DNA of 41,873 nucleotides from contig PDHQ01000294.1 in the NCBI GenBank assembly GCA_003339415.1, positions 1 to 41,873 on the forward strand. The letters are read 5' to 3'. This DNA comes from Ophiocordyceps camponoti-saundersi (nom. inval.) (Eukaryota > Ascomycota > Sordariomycetes > Hypocreales > Ophiocordycipitaceae). The notes under the pieces are model-generated. The model was not told where the DNA came from, did no database searches, and saw nothing but the letters and a program-made list of their open reading frames with translations. Below are positions 10,901 through 21,489 of the stretch, piece by piece. Position 1 is the first letter of the stretch. The number at the start of each line of letters is the position of its first letter. A program made the position numbers and the translations under genes.

Positions 10901-12200
10901 TAATTTACGTAATATATAAAAGTAAAATAAAATATCGGAGCTTTAACTTAATATAATAATAATAATAATATAGGTAAGCGCTTTAATAAAGTTAGCTATT
11001 TTAGTAGCTACCCCTAATATTACTCCCGTTATAATAATTATTAATACTTTTCCCTAAAAGTTTTATATATTAATATTAGCTTATTTTAAAATATTAAGTA
11101 AATAGATAATTATTAATATAAGTAAAATAAGAGGCGGAGAGGGGGGCGGAGCGATAATAATAATAGCGGCGGTAATAGATATAATAATTAGATTATAAGT
11201 AAAGTAGGCGGTAATAGCGGATATGGAGGAAAAAGCGGAGGCGGTAGCAGAGGGCGCGGTAATAGAGGCGCTAGCTTAGTTAATAATAATTATAGTAATA
11301 ATAATAAAATTTATAATAAAGGCGGGGGAGGCGGTGCTTATAATAATAATAATAATTATTATTATTATTATTACTATTTAAAAAAACTATATTATAAAGT
11401 TTTTATAAGAGTTTTAATTAGAAATATAAGTAAAAATATAAAACTTTTAATCTTTTATATATAATATAATATATAATATTAATTAAGTTTAAAATAACCT
11501 TAATTAAGCGGTAATAAATTATATTAAAGTTAACTAATTTAGATATATTTTAGAAAATATTTTTAAATTTTAGTATACTCTTAACTTAAATTACTTAAAA
11601 GTAAAGTAAGAGCTAGTACTAAAAAAAAAGTTAAAAATAAAGGAGAATAAGGTAGCGGCCTAAACGCTAATTATTATTATATCGATATTAAAAAGCGGGT
11701 TAGATTAGGTAACGGTTAGAGGTAATAAGAAGGGGGTAGATAAAGTTAAGAGGGCGGGCAGAGCAAAAAAGGAGGTAAGTAGAGTAAAGGTAGTAAAAAG
11801 TATAAAGAAGGAGGGTAAGGGAGTAATAAAGCTAAAGCCTAAGCTAAACCTTATTCGAGTACTAAAGCTTTCTTTTATAAAGTCCGCGTTAGTAGCGTTA
11901 AAGCGCGCGGCGGAGAGTAATAATAATAGCTTAGAGGATAAGCTTATAGGCGTTAGAGGCACTATTAAGCGTAAAAAATAAGGCGGAGGGCGGGGTAAGA
12001 AAAGGGGTAAGAGGGCTAAGTAAGCTAAGCGAGGCTAAGCGAAGTAAAGGGTAGAGGTAAAAGTAAGGTATAAGGTAAATAAATAATAATAGTTATACGG
12101 TAAAAATACTAAAAACTATCCCCCGCGCTTAAACCTTACGCTTAAGTATTTTAATATATTTAAGTATTATAAAATAATAAAAAAAAGTTAAATTAGCGAA
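10900..12200 (-). other. LINE-A copy 1: low-complexity region open on both strands
   Basis: Two parts lie between ORF2 and the 3' end. At about 11130-11375 the minus frame is Ser/Thr/Ala/Pro-rich (SATASAFSSISAITA-type), and the + frame is Gly/Asn-rich (GGNSGYGGKSGGGSRGRGN), ending in an (AAT)n/(ATT)n run at about 11341-11372. At 11705-11962 the minus strand has an intact 85-codon frame, and the + strand has an equally open Lys/Arg-rich frame (KPKLNLIRVLKLS, then KSALVALKR). Copy 2 keeps both patterns. Which strand, if either, was coding cannot be decided here. By element orientation it would be the C-terminal part of ORF2 or 3' UTR. The RNase H domain found in many Tad1-like elements was not located. 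Confidence 0.45.
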
Positions 12201-15200
12201 AGCGTTATAAGTAAATAAACTATAAAATAAGAGGGCTTATAATAGCTTTATAATTAAAAGCTTTATTAAAATCCCTATAATCTTAAATTAAACTTATAGA
12301 AAATATAAATAGAAATATTTTTTTATAAATAGTAAGCTTATATTATAAGGCGAGGTAAGCTGCTATCTTATTTTCCCCGCTATTATAAAAATAGTAAGGG
12401 GTTAAGATTATAAAAATATTATAAGTATAAAGGAACTTATTAAGGCTAATTTTACTATTATAAAGCTAAGTTAAGGCGCTATTAAGAAATTTCGGAAAAC
12501 TTTAATAGATTTATAAGATATTACTAGGTTTTAATTAGAGCGGTTTATTAGTAAGGTATCTAGAAAACTAGCTATACTTTCGGAGCCTTCCTTTTTTAAA
12601 GTTTTAGCGAAGCTACTATTTTTTATAAAAGCGGGCCTTTAGAGTTTTAGGGGACTAGGAGGAGATATCTAAAGTTTATACTTAAGTAGTAAAGGAGAAT
12701 CGGAGGGATTTAAGGGGGATATAAGTAAGGCGGGGCTAACCTTTACGTTATTAGCAGAGGTATATAGAGATTCTTTCTAAAGTAAAGTAAATATAAGCTA
12801 TAAGTTTTTTAGTATAGAGAAGTTAGTAGCTATAAGCAGCGCGGTAAGATAAGTAAATATTAATAAGGGGGATAAAAGACTTAGACTTAATATAGTAAAA
12901 AAAAGTAGCTTAGTATACCCCGGAGATAATATAAAGGTATTTAAACTAAGTTATAGCTAGCTATTAGAGGATAAGGCCTTTAGGTTTACCGCTTAGTAGG
13001 GTTAGAGTAAAGTAAATTATAACGCTAAAAGCGATAATAAACTTAATAACTTTAGTATAAACTTCCCTTACTTAGAGGAGTAAAAAGCTTTAAATAGATA
13101 ATATAAGTTTAGTTAAAGCTAGCTATTAGTAATTAAGCTTTTTTATAAGATAGTAAAGGTAAGGTTTTTATTAAAGCTTATAGTAAATCTAAACCCTAAG
13201 TATATATACCTCTTATATAAGTTAAATAGTAATCTTATTAAGGATTAGCGAAGTTATATTAGCAGAGTAGGCTTTTATAAAATAAAGAAGCTTACTTTTA
13301 AGTAGCTAAAAGGTTATTTCGTACTTCGCTACCTAATCCCGGTAAATACCCTAAGCCTATTTAAGCTAATAGTAGACTTAAGTAAAAATATACTTAGTGC
13401 TAAAAATATTAATATTATCTATAAATTTAATAATAAGTATACTAGTCGCCTATTCTAAGTGTTTATAAAAAGATAAGATATATAAGATAAATAGTACTAA
13501 AAAGAGCGGGGAGCCTTAAGGGATTTTAGTAAAAATAAGGAAAAAGTTTAATAGTTTATTATTAACTTTTAAGCGGGAGGTATAGTTAGAAAAGTAAAAG
13601 CGGAGGAAAGCTATAATCTATCTAAGGAAGCTAAAAAAGTTAAGGATTTCTATTAGCTTAGAATATAAGATATAGTTAAAAGCGCTTATTATATCTAATA
13701 TTAAGAGGGAAATAAAGCTTTAAAAGCTTTAGGCGGTGCGGACGGACTCTATTAGGAGGAGTAGGGCGCTATTAGTAAACCGGTTAAGATAGTTACTTAT
13801 TTAACCTTATAGTAAAACTCCCGCGGACTCTGCTATATAAGATATTTTCTTTATAATTATAATTTTAAAAATCTTATTTATAGTATTAAGGAGGGAGATA
13901 AAATAGTAGCTACCTGGAGTCTAATAAACCTCCGGGCTTTTACTTACTTTTTAAAAAACTATAATATTAAAAGTTTAATATTAAATAAGGAAGTATCTAT
14001 AAGTAATATATCTTTAGAGGAGCTTTATTAAAATTATTATAAGGGGTTAACCGTAACTTTTTAGGAAGCTAATAAGGATATTATTAAGCTTAGCGGATTT
14101 TTATAATATAATACTAAAAAAAGCGGAGCGGACCTTATCTTCGGTAACTTAAAAAGGAATATCTATTAAGGGGAAGGGGTTAGGGATAGGGAGGTATAAG
14201 GTATTTTTTAAAAGATAGGGAAAAAACTTATAAGCTAAAAGCTCTAACTTTTTAGAGAAAGATAATTAAAAAGCGGAGTCCGTATCTTATTAAAAAGAAA
14301 AAATATACGTAAGCTTTAAAGAAGCTTAGCTATAAAATCTTACTTACTAAGCTATAAATTATATAATATTAAAATTACCGCTTACGAAGGTAAGAAATTA
14401 TTTTTAATTATCCCTCTTCGCTTTTTTAATAAACGATTTTTATTATATTATAATATTTTAATACGCTTACTAATAATTAAAGTTTAGCTACGCTTACTAA
14501 TATTATTTAATATACTTTATATTTAAAATTATAAAAGTAACCTCTAAGGTTTATTATAAATATAAGTAAAAATTATATCGCTAAGGTAATTTCGGAATTA
14601 TTAAGCTAGCTATAATATTTAATTACTTATATAGCTATATTACTAACTTTTTAATATTTACTATAAACTCCGCTTAAATAGCGGAAAGTAAAAGTTAGTT
14701 TTTTATTTTTACTTATAAGATATCGGAATTTAAATATTTCTAGCGCGATATTAGTATAAAATCCGGGGGGGGAGAGGTTATAAAAAACGCAGATTAAGGG
14801 ATATAATTAAAGCTAAGGAGATTAAAATCTAAGCTAAAATATATAAGGAAATAATTAGGTATATTTTAAATTAAGTTAATAATACTAATCCTCCGCTTAT
14901 ATACCTCCTAGGTAATCTTATAAGAAGAGGTAAGGAGTTTAAGGCGGAGTTAGTAAAAGGCGGAGAGAAGCTCCGCGGAGTAAGGGGAGGTGCGATCGTA
15001 AAGGTCCTAAGAGGGATAATAAGCGTTAAAATTACTAAGGATAATTAGCGGAGCGGAGTTAGAGGCGAAGTATAGGGAGGGAAAAGGGGGTAATAAGCGT
15101 AAAAAAGGTCTAGTATATATTCTAAATAGCGGGAAGTAGACTATAAATATTTAAGGTTTATTATAAAAAAATATTTTAGTAAAGTTAAGCCTTATTATAA

Positions 15201-15450
15201 GGTTTTAGTTATAGATTTCGTTTTATTTATATATATAAAGGAGAGCTTTACTTTCGCCTTAAATAAGGCGGTAAGGAGCGAGTTTTAGAAGCGGAGGGTA
15301 ATTATATATATTAAGCTAGAATTCTTATATAGCGATAATATTATAACTTTCCTTATTAAATAAAGCGAGCTAAATAAGGCGGTTAATCTTTTATATATTT
15401 TATAATAAAGTTATAATTTTTATAAAAATTAAGTATTAAGAATAGTTATT
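12200..15450 (-). pseudogene. LINE-A copy 1 ORF2: endonuclease and reverse transcriptase (degraded)
   Basis: ORF2 provides nicking and reverse transcription. Endonuclease/exonuclease/phosphatase domain: from about 15440 the minus frame reads LNT*FL*KL, matching the LQxNC/LQxNV start of such domains. It is followed by ALFSS and ILSLYKNSS, where the family has ILAIQEPW. Reverse transcriptase: SLLNTINKIFK at about 13894-13862 (family RPISLLNTxxKIxE), SYIAESAGVL, NSALLLLIESV, ILDIISAFN (family LDISGAFD, near 13690), KIP*GSPL at about 13530-13501 (family GIPQGSPL) and FIDN at about 13408-13425 (family FVDD). Stops fall at former Gln/Trp codons. The second catalytic Asp is now Asn. ORF2 lies just downstream of ORF1, as in Tad1 relatives. 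Confidence 0.87.
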
Positions 15451-15789
15451 TATAATTACTTTAATAGCGTAAGGTTTATAAATATAAACTTTACTTAGGA
15501 TTATTATAAGGCTAGTTATAAGTTACGGAGTTTATTACGCAGCTTATAGCTACTATAAGTATTACTAAGTTAGGAGCCTCTTAAGGAGACTTAAGTAAGT
15601 AATATATTATAAGATAAGCGCTAAAATATATCTCTAAGGGATTTATAATATACTCGCTTCTTTAAGGAGATAGTAATAAAGCTTTTACTATCTTTATAAA
15701 GTTACCGCTAAATAAGGGCTAGAGGTTAAGCGAACTACGATAATTAAAAAAAGCGAGGTTTATTAGGAAAGCTAAACTTAGCGTAGCTT

Positions 15790-16900
15790 TATTATTTCTA
15801 AGACTCTAGGCAGTCTTTTAACTATACGAAGTATATACCTTTATATAAAATATAATAGTAAGGTCTCTCTCCCTTTTATATAAAGTAGTTTTTTTCTTCG
15901 CTATTATATAAAGTAGCTATATAATATTTATATTAAAGGGGCTCCTAGTAATATTTAGTAATATATTCGAATTAGAAATACTTATAATATTACTTAAAAT
16001 ATATAAAGTCCTTATAGAATTTATAATAAATTATCTTTATATTTATAACTATTCTATTTAAGTAAAGCTTATTTATATCTTCTACGCTACTTAAGCTTAT
16101 AATAAGATAAGTCCGTAAAATATCTCCGCTAAAAGTATATTAAGGTTAGAGTACCTTCGCTTAAATTATGTTAACTTTATTTACCTCCTTAATATTATTA
16201 AATAGCGTATTACGGTTACGGTTAGCTACTAAAGTCTAAATACCCTTAGCGATAATAATATAAGTTTAGCGTATATACTTAGCCTCCGCTTCGAAAGCCC
16301 GGGCTACTTATTTATCCCTTAAAGTAAGGTCCTTATATTTTAAGTTAAATATAATTATAAGGTCTCCGCTAAGAAATTAGTATATAGTAACTATTATAAA
16401 GTAGCTTATAGCTTTATTAACTTTCTAAATAACTTTCTAAAAAGTAGGCGCTAAAACTCCCTTAATTACTAAGATATCTTTTACTAATATAAGTACCTCC
16501 CTTTTTATTCTTACTAAAACTAGGCGTATAAAGGGCGCCGCGGGGGGGGTAGAGTTCGAGGCGAAGCTTACGATTACGCTAGCTTAAGTTAAAACTCTAA
16601 GGGCGGAGTCTAACCCCTTACTTATTACCTTATAAAAAGTAGCTTTAACTAACTTCTAAATAGTATAGGAGATAATAATAAGTAAGCTAAATAGGTTCTC
16701 GAAAGCTTATTAGCGCTATTAAAGCTTAGTAAACGCTATATTAAGGATACCTTATATAGGGCGAAAATCTTACGCGGAGATTACTTTAGTAAGTTTTTTA
16801 TATACGGACTTTAAGATAGGATCCGTTAAAGTCCGAAAAATATTAATAAATAGGTTATTAAAGTTAGTAGCTATATTATATTAACTTTTACCTATATACG
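15790..16900 (-). pseudogene. LINE-A copy 1 ORF1: RNA-binding gag-like protein with CCHC knuckles (degraded)
   Basis: The minus frame gives LDSALRVLT near 16610, RLVLVRIKREVLILVKD near 16520, SGDLIIIFNLKYKDLTLRD near 16365, then FEAEAKYI and IIIAKGI. The order matches Tad1-type ORF1 proteins (SGDxxLxF…, AKGI). At the C-terminus three spaced knuckle-like motifs occur at about 16010-15800, with Cys and His codons turned to Tyr. The last reads Y-I-L-Y-K-G-I-Y-F-V-*-L-K-D-C, which fits C-x2-C-x3-H-x6-C with the typical 'HxxW' where the stop now stands. TGT/TGC to TAT/TAC and CAT/CAC to TAT/TAC are the expected RIP products. Confidence 0.82.
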
Positions 16901-17121
16901 GATACTATCGGGATTAGTTAAGCCCCCGGGTTCCGCTATTAAGTATTATCGGTATTAATAGCGGACTAGGAGGCGGGCCGCCCTATAACCTTATATTTAG
17001 GGCTATTCCCTTAGTAGAGTTAGACTCCGAGAGGTAGAAAGCACTAAATTCTCGTAATATTATAGCGTTAAGAACGAATAAGGACCCTAATTATTTAAAG
17101 TTATAAAAAAGTTTTTTTTTA

Positions 17122-17132
17122 TTATTTATATT
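17122..17132. repeat. Target-site duplication of LINE-A copy 1, right copy
   Basis: TTATTTATATT matches 9860-9870. It follows a T-run that makes the precise element end uncertain by a few bases. Confidence 0.72.
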
Positions 17133-18587
17133 TATATACTTAATTATTTAAAATATCTTCGCTAATTAGCTATTAGAAAGTTTCTTAAAGTAAGATATTA
17201 AGTTAAGAGAAGATAATTATTAATATAAATTATTTAAGATAAAAAGCTATTTAAGCTATTTTTTTTATTTTAAATACTTATAATTAGAAGTCTTTTCTAG
17301 TAAATATATCTTAAAATATAAAGCTTTATTTTTATATAGTAAAAGCGGTAATATTAAGTTAAATAGTAAACTTTTTCTAAAAAGCTTTTATTTATTTTTA
17401 GATTCTAAGATTAGAAAAAGTAAGTTCTAATTTAATTTAAAGGTTTAAATCTCCGAAATACTATTTTATAATATATTCTCTAAGAAAAAAGGGAATAAGT
17501 TATACGAGTTTATCTACGTAATCCTCGCTTTAGGCGGTAACTTATTTTAAAGCGTTTATAAATTAGTTAATACTCCGGTAAATAATAGTTTAATTAGTTT
17601 CTTTAATCTAATTAAAAGTAATATTAAAAGTACTAATAAGCTTAAACTATCCGATATCTTTAGCTTATAACCTAACTTATTATCTAAATAGTTTTTATAA
17701 GTTTAATTAATTATATAATTATAAATTATTATCTAAGTTAATATATTTAAGGTAATTTAAGTTTTAAGGTATAATATTATAAGAGTAGAGTACGTTATTA
17801 ACTATTTATATTATTTTTTCCTTTTTCGCGGAAAATAAAGGAGGTTTTCCGGAATTAAATAATATTATAGGAGGATCTAGGAAATACTACCTTTTTAAGG
17901 TATTCTTTCTTAGGGTAGATAGTTCTCCTTTTAGAGAGGATTTTTATAGCGTAGTAGTTTTCTTACCTTTATCCTAAGAGGAGGTTTCCTCCTTACCTTC
18001 TTCCTAAAAAGGGATTTCGGTCTTTTCCTCGCTTTTTTCCGGTAAAGTAAGCGGCTTACTTTTTCTTTTAGTATTACTTATAGTTCGAAGGTATTCTTAA
18101 ATAAAAGGTAGCTAGTTTTCTAAAAGAATTCTAAGTAAGTAAAAAATATTATTAAATATATACTTTAGTTAATTTACTTATTTAAATAATTAATTATAAT
18201 TTATTATAATATTTAAATTAGTTAGGAAAAGTTTAATTATAATAAGTAACTTAGTTTTTTAGAGATTATTTTAATATAATAAGTATTTTTAAACTAGCCT
18301 TATTTCTTTATATTATAAAAAAGGAAATTTACTTTTAAAAGGGTAAGGTTTTTTTACTACTTTATAAGTATTAAAAATATAAGCTTCTTCTTTCCTAGCT
18401 ATAACTTTTTCCTCGATTACTTTAAGGAGTTTAAGGGTAAAAAAATAATATATAGTTAAGGTTAAGTAATAAATATAGTAAAGCTTTCTTTTAAGCTAAA
18501 AATCTATACTTATAAAATTTTATTAGTAAAAAACGTTTCGGGTCTAACTTACCGCCTTAATAGCTAAAAATCTATAAGTTAGTAAAA
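17133..18587 (-). pseudogene. Gypsy-A gag, N-terminal part (degraded)
   Basis: This is the start of the Gypsy-A internal region, just after the primer-binding site. Close to the LINE junction the minus frame reads LSSLNLISYFKKLSNS*LAKIF*IIKYI, and it continues into the 9859-9700 segment once the LINE is removed. No conserved catalytic motif is expected in gag. The match rests on position, frame continuity and helical character. The initiator codon cannot be identified because ATG is erased by RIP. Confidence 0.6.
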
Positions 18588-18603
18588 TATAAAATTATTA
18601 CTA
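18588..18603 (-). promoter_or_regulatory. Candidate primer-binding site of Gypsy-A
   Basis: Two bases inside the 5' LTR the minus strand reads TAGTAATAATTTTATA. Primer-binding sites begin TGG (complement of tRNA CCA); here TAG would be the RIP form. The tRNA cannot be assigned from the degraded sequence. Confidence 0.45.
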
Positions 18604-18605
18604 AT

Positions 18606-19209
18606 TAATATACGCTTATACGTATAATTTACTAATAGTTATATATACTAAGCTAGCTATTAAATATAGTATATAAGAAAGAGAGATAGGCTAGCTACTA
18701 ATTATAAAATTATAGAATAGCTATTATAAAAAGTATAAGTATAAATAAAAGTTTTTTAAAAATTAAAATAATAACTATAAAAAAATCTAAATTACTACTT
18801 AAAGGAATATTAGGCTAATTATATAGCTAGGAGCTTAAGGAAGATTTCCTAATATAATCTTAAAAGTATTTACTTAAGGGGATTTTACGGTAATTTCCGA
18901 GTATATTAGTAAAATAGAGATTTCCTAATATATAGTAATTTCCTAATATACGGGGATTTCCTAGTAAAATCCGGAGATTTCTAAAGGTATATTTTAATAC
19001 TAAATCTTACTAGAAATCTTAGTAAAATCTTAAGAGTTATTATAGAGAAATCCTAAGAGGAAATCCTAGTAATTTCCTAAGCGTAAAGGTAATAAAGTTT
19101 CTAGGGGAAATCCGAGTAAAATCCTAAGGCGGGAAATTTTAGGAAATCCTAGGGAAATATTATAAGAGGTTAGGCGATTTATAGGGGTGTTATTACACGT
19201 CCTATATTA
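18606..19209 (-). repeat. Gypsy-A 5' LTR (604 bp)
   Basis: This matches the 3' LTR (1768-2371) over its whole length with no net indel. The + strand begins TAATATACGC and ends CCTATATTA. It contains the same dense ATTTCC/GGAAAT array (about 18833-19165) and the same unmutated ATTACACGTCC near the right end (about 19192-19202). Confidence 0.93.
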
Positions 19210-19690
19210 TTACCTTATAGCTTAGTACCTTAATTATCCTTAGTAAAGAAGACTAGTTTTCTAACTTATTTATCGTATAAGGTAATATCTTTTACTAAAC
19301 TTTTACGAAGTATAAAAAAGTTACTTAAAGTATCCTAATAAGCGAATTTTACGGTATAGTAAATAGCGTTAATATTAGCCTAGCCCTTTACTTAACTATT
19401 TAAGCTATTATATAATTCTTAAACACGCCTCTAATCCCCTTTATTTTTTATATAAACTTATGTTTATTATATAATTACTTAGTAAAGCTTAGCTTAACGA
19501 TAGAAAAATAGCTAATAATTAATATTATAGCTATTCGTAAGTTATATAAGCGTAAGGAAATTTTAGAAATATAATAGATTAATAATAAGAATAACTTAGC
19601 TAATACCTATACTAAAAATAGCCCTAACTTAGCTTTATTAACCTTTATTTCTATAAATTCTTATAAGTTGCGGATTAAAGCTATTATCTA
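19210..19690 (+). pseudogene. Ty1/Copia RNase H and pol C-terminus (3' part of the split copy)
   Basis: This continues the Copia frame interrupted at 1767. It begins with the second TTACC and reads L*LSTLIILSKED, then KYKKVT*SILISEFYG (family CKRVTRSVLASELYA). It goes on to YNYLVKLSLTIEK*LI (family YDCLVKLGTTxEKRLMI), then IAIRKLYKRKEILEI* and NLANTYTKNSPN (family NPADAMTKxxPN). These are the diagnostic closing motifs of Copia RNase H. A stop near 19688 probably ends the polyprotein. RIP stops occur at Gln/Trp positions. Confidence 0.87.
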
Positions 19691-21130
19691 ATAACTTACT
19701 TAGGTTATACGAGACTTATACCTTTTTCTTTCCTATATCTTTACTTCGTCTAACCCTTTATCCTTACTTTTATTTTTTTATATTTTTATATTTTTTTCTA
19801 TTATTTTTATATGAAAATTATTATTAATTCTTTCTAGGTATTATCTAACCCCTGCGCTTAATTTTAAAAGCTATAAGTCCTAAACGCTTAATTTTTTTTT
19901 CTTTTATTTTTTTTCCTTTTTCCTTATTATTTAACCTTACTATTACTTCTTTTCTACCCCCGCCCCCTACTACTTATTATCTAAGATAGTAATATACTCC
20001 TCCGCGTTAGGAGGCGCTCCGCCTAGTATTACTATTACCTATCCCCGCTACTAGCTATTAGGCGACTTAATAGGAGTAATTACTAAGGTATAAAATACTA
20101 GCTTAGAAATCTGCGATACTTAGCCTTATTATATAAAAAAGTATCTTATTATATAGGACCGCTATATATAAGTAATATAGGCCTTATTATTATTATTCTA
20201 ATATATATTAAATAGGTAAGGATTTTTAATATAAATATAATATAGTTTTACTATTACCTTATTATAACTTATAAATAAGATTATTAAAAAATAACTTAAG
20301 CGTTAGATAATAATAACTTTAATATACTTAAAATTCTAAATATTATCGAGGCGGATAAAGATATTAGATAACGGTATAATTATTAGTTAAATCTCCGCTT
20401 ACTATTTTTCTATTAGTATTACTATTATATAATAGCTAGACTTTTTTTTCTTATATTTAAGGATATTTACTATATAAAGCGCCGGTTATCCTCCTTATTA
20501 TAAAGTATATAAACTTAGTAAAATTTAAGTTAATAAGCTATAACGCTATTAAGATAAGAAAGTATATTATATAACTAATAATTATTAATAAAAATAACTT
20601 AAGTATATTATATAACTTATTAATCTTTATTAAAGATTTTTTTAGTTATCGTTATTATTTTCGTTAATTAACTTAAAAAAGAAAGGAAGAAGAAAGGAAG
20701 AGAAAGAGAGAGAGAGAGAGAGGGAGCGAGGAGGGGTTTTTATACCCCCTCTAAAGGCGGTAAGAGGCGGCAGAATCCGATTTTTAATTCCTATTTTTTA
20801 TAATATTTTTTAGTATTTTTAGTATAAGGTTATAAAAAGTTAGCTTTCTACTTATTTTTCTTAGTATTATAACTATAAGAGACCTTTATAATAAAACTCT
20901 ATAAAAATATACTATAGGTTAGATTATATAATAACCCGATTTTTATTTTTTAGCTAGTAGCTTATTATCTCTTTTTATTATAGTATTATAAGCGTTATTT
21001 ACTTTTAGAGATTTTTTCGACTATATACTTATTTAATATCGTATAATTATTTTTCTTTAGAAACGTTTACCTTTTAGGAAAATAGAGTTTTTTCTTCGTA
21101 TAATACCTTTTTATTTAGTATATCTTTTTA
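19691..21130. other. Unassigned stretch: probable Copia 3' end and unidentified degraded sequence
   Basis: No domain is recognised on either strand. The first part (to about 19930) is T-rich and may contain the Copia 3' LTR, but no matching LTR is present on the left because the element is truncated there. A GC-rich inverted motif, AGGAGGCGCTCCGCCT, lies near 20020-20035, and a + frame around 19955-20130 is briefly protein-like (LGGAPPSITITYP, LLGDLIGVITKV). A purine tract with (GA)n runs at about 20685-20735. From 20780 to 21130 the sequence is T-rich and featureless. Confidence 0.5.
20685..20737. repeat. Purine tract with GA microsatellite
   Basis: AAAGAAAGGAAGAAGAAAGG leads into eight or more GA units and then GGGAGCGAGGAGGGG. 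It is a simple-sequence tract with no coding sense. Confidence 0.85.
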
Positions 21131-21138
21131 TAAAAAAA

Positions 21139-21455
21139 AAGTTAAGTATTAGATATTATCTCTTTATACCCTTTTATATTTACTATATAATATATATATA
21201 GAGGATAGTATAGATATAGGGAAGCCTTTAACGAAATATATATTATTACCTAAGTTATATTTCGTACGACTTAGGAGGTAGGAGGTAGCTTAGATAAGAA
21301 AAAGGAGGGTATAGAAGTAAAGTATTATCTAGCTATATAGCCGCTTTTCCTCGTACGATAAAGGAAGGGTATCTATCTCTAATTATACTTAATTTAGGTT
21401 ACCTTTGCTTTCTCTTACCTATACGTACGTGTAAAGACTACTTAATAAATTCCTT
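21139..21455 (+). repeat. LTR-like repeat, inverted partner at 41430-41748
   Basis: Over about 320 bp this segment aligns with the reverse complement of 41430-41748. Shared blocks include TTATCTAGCTATATAGCCGC (about 21327-21346) and the TTAAGTATTAGATATTAT start region. The right edge is followed closely by CCTAGTATAGCTTTTCGG (from about 21472), which could be a RIP-altered primer-binding site (TGG to TAG). It may therefore be the 5' LTR of the element whose gag starts at 21490, but it does not match the sequence after the Gypsy-B chromodomain. Confidence 0.6.
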
Positions 21456-21489
21456 ATTATTTTAACTTACTTACCTAGTATAGCTTTTC

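Larger units (their letters stand above)
9871..17121 (-). mobile_element. LINE-A copy 1: full-length-looking Tad1-like non-LTR retrotransposon
   Basis: About 7.25 kb, present twice in the window (second copy 22477-29717) with the same endpoints and no LTRs. The minus strand carries ORF1 with CCHC zinc knuckles, then ORF2 with an apurinic-type endonuclease and a reverse transcriptase. The 3' end, on the left, finishes in a (TAA)-rich tail (+ strand TTATTATTTATATACTA), as in many fungal LINEs. Target duplications of 11 and 13 bp support target-primed insertion. The copy sits in the gag of Gypsy-A. RIP stops occur throughout, so it is dead. Confidence 0.92.
1768..19209 (-). mobile_element. Gypsy-A: nearly complete Ty3/Gypsy chromovirus, RIP-mutated, carrying a nested LINE
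   Basis: A minus-strand LTR retrotransposon bounded by two 604-bp direct LTRs and a TTACC target duplication. Without the nested LINE it is about 10.2 kb, long for a chromovirus. Order along the element: 5' LTR (18606-19209), gag (from about 18600, broken by the LINE, resuming at 9859), pol with RT (8095-7700), integrase C-terminus and chromodomain (5740-5300), about 1.75 kb holding an extra reading frame (4960-3210), then the 3' LTR (1768-2371). Termini read TA…TA where TG…CA is standard, as RIP would produce. Both LTRs and all frames are degraded, so the copy is immobile. Confidence 0.92.

Noticed and set aside
11705..11962. Intact 85-codon minus-strand frame as a stand-alone gene
   Set aside because: It lies inside LINE-A, the + strand opposite is just as open, and the corresponding frame in copy 2 is altered. 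Treated as part of the LINE 3' region.
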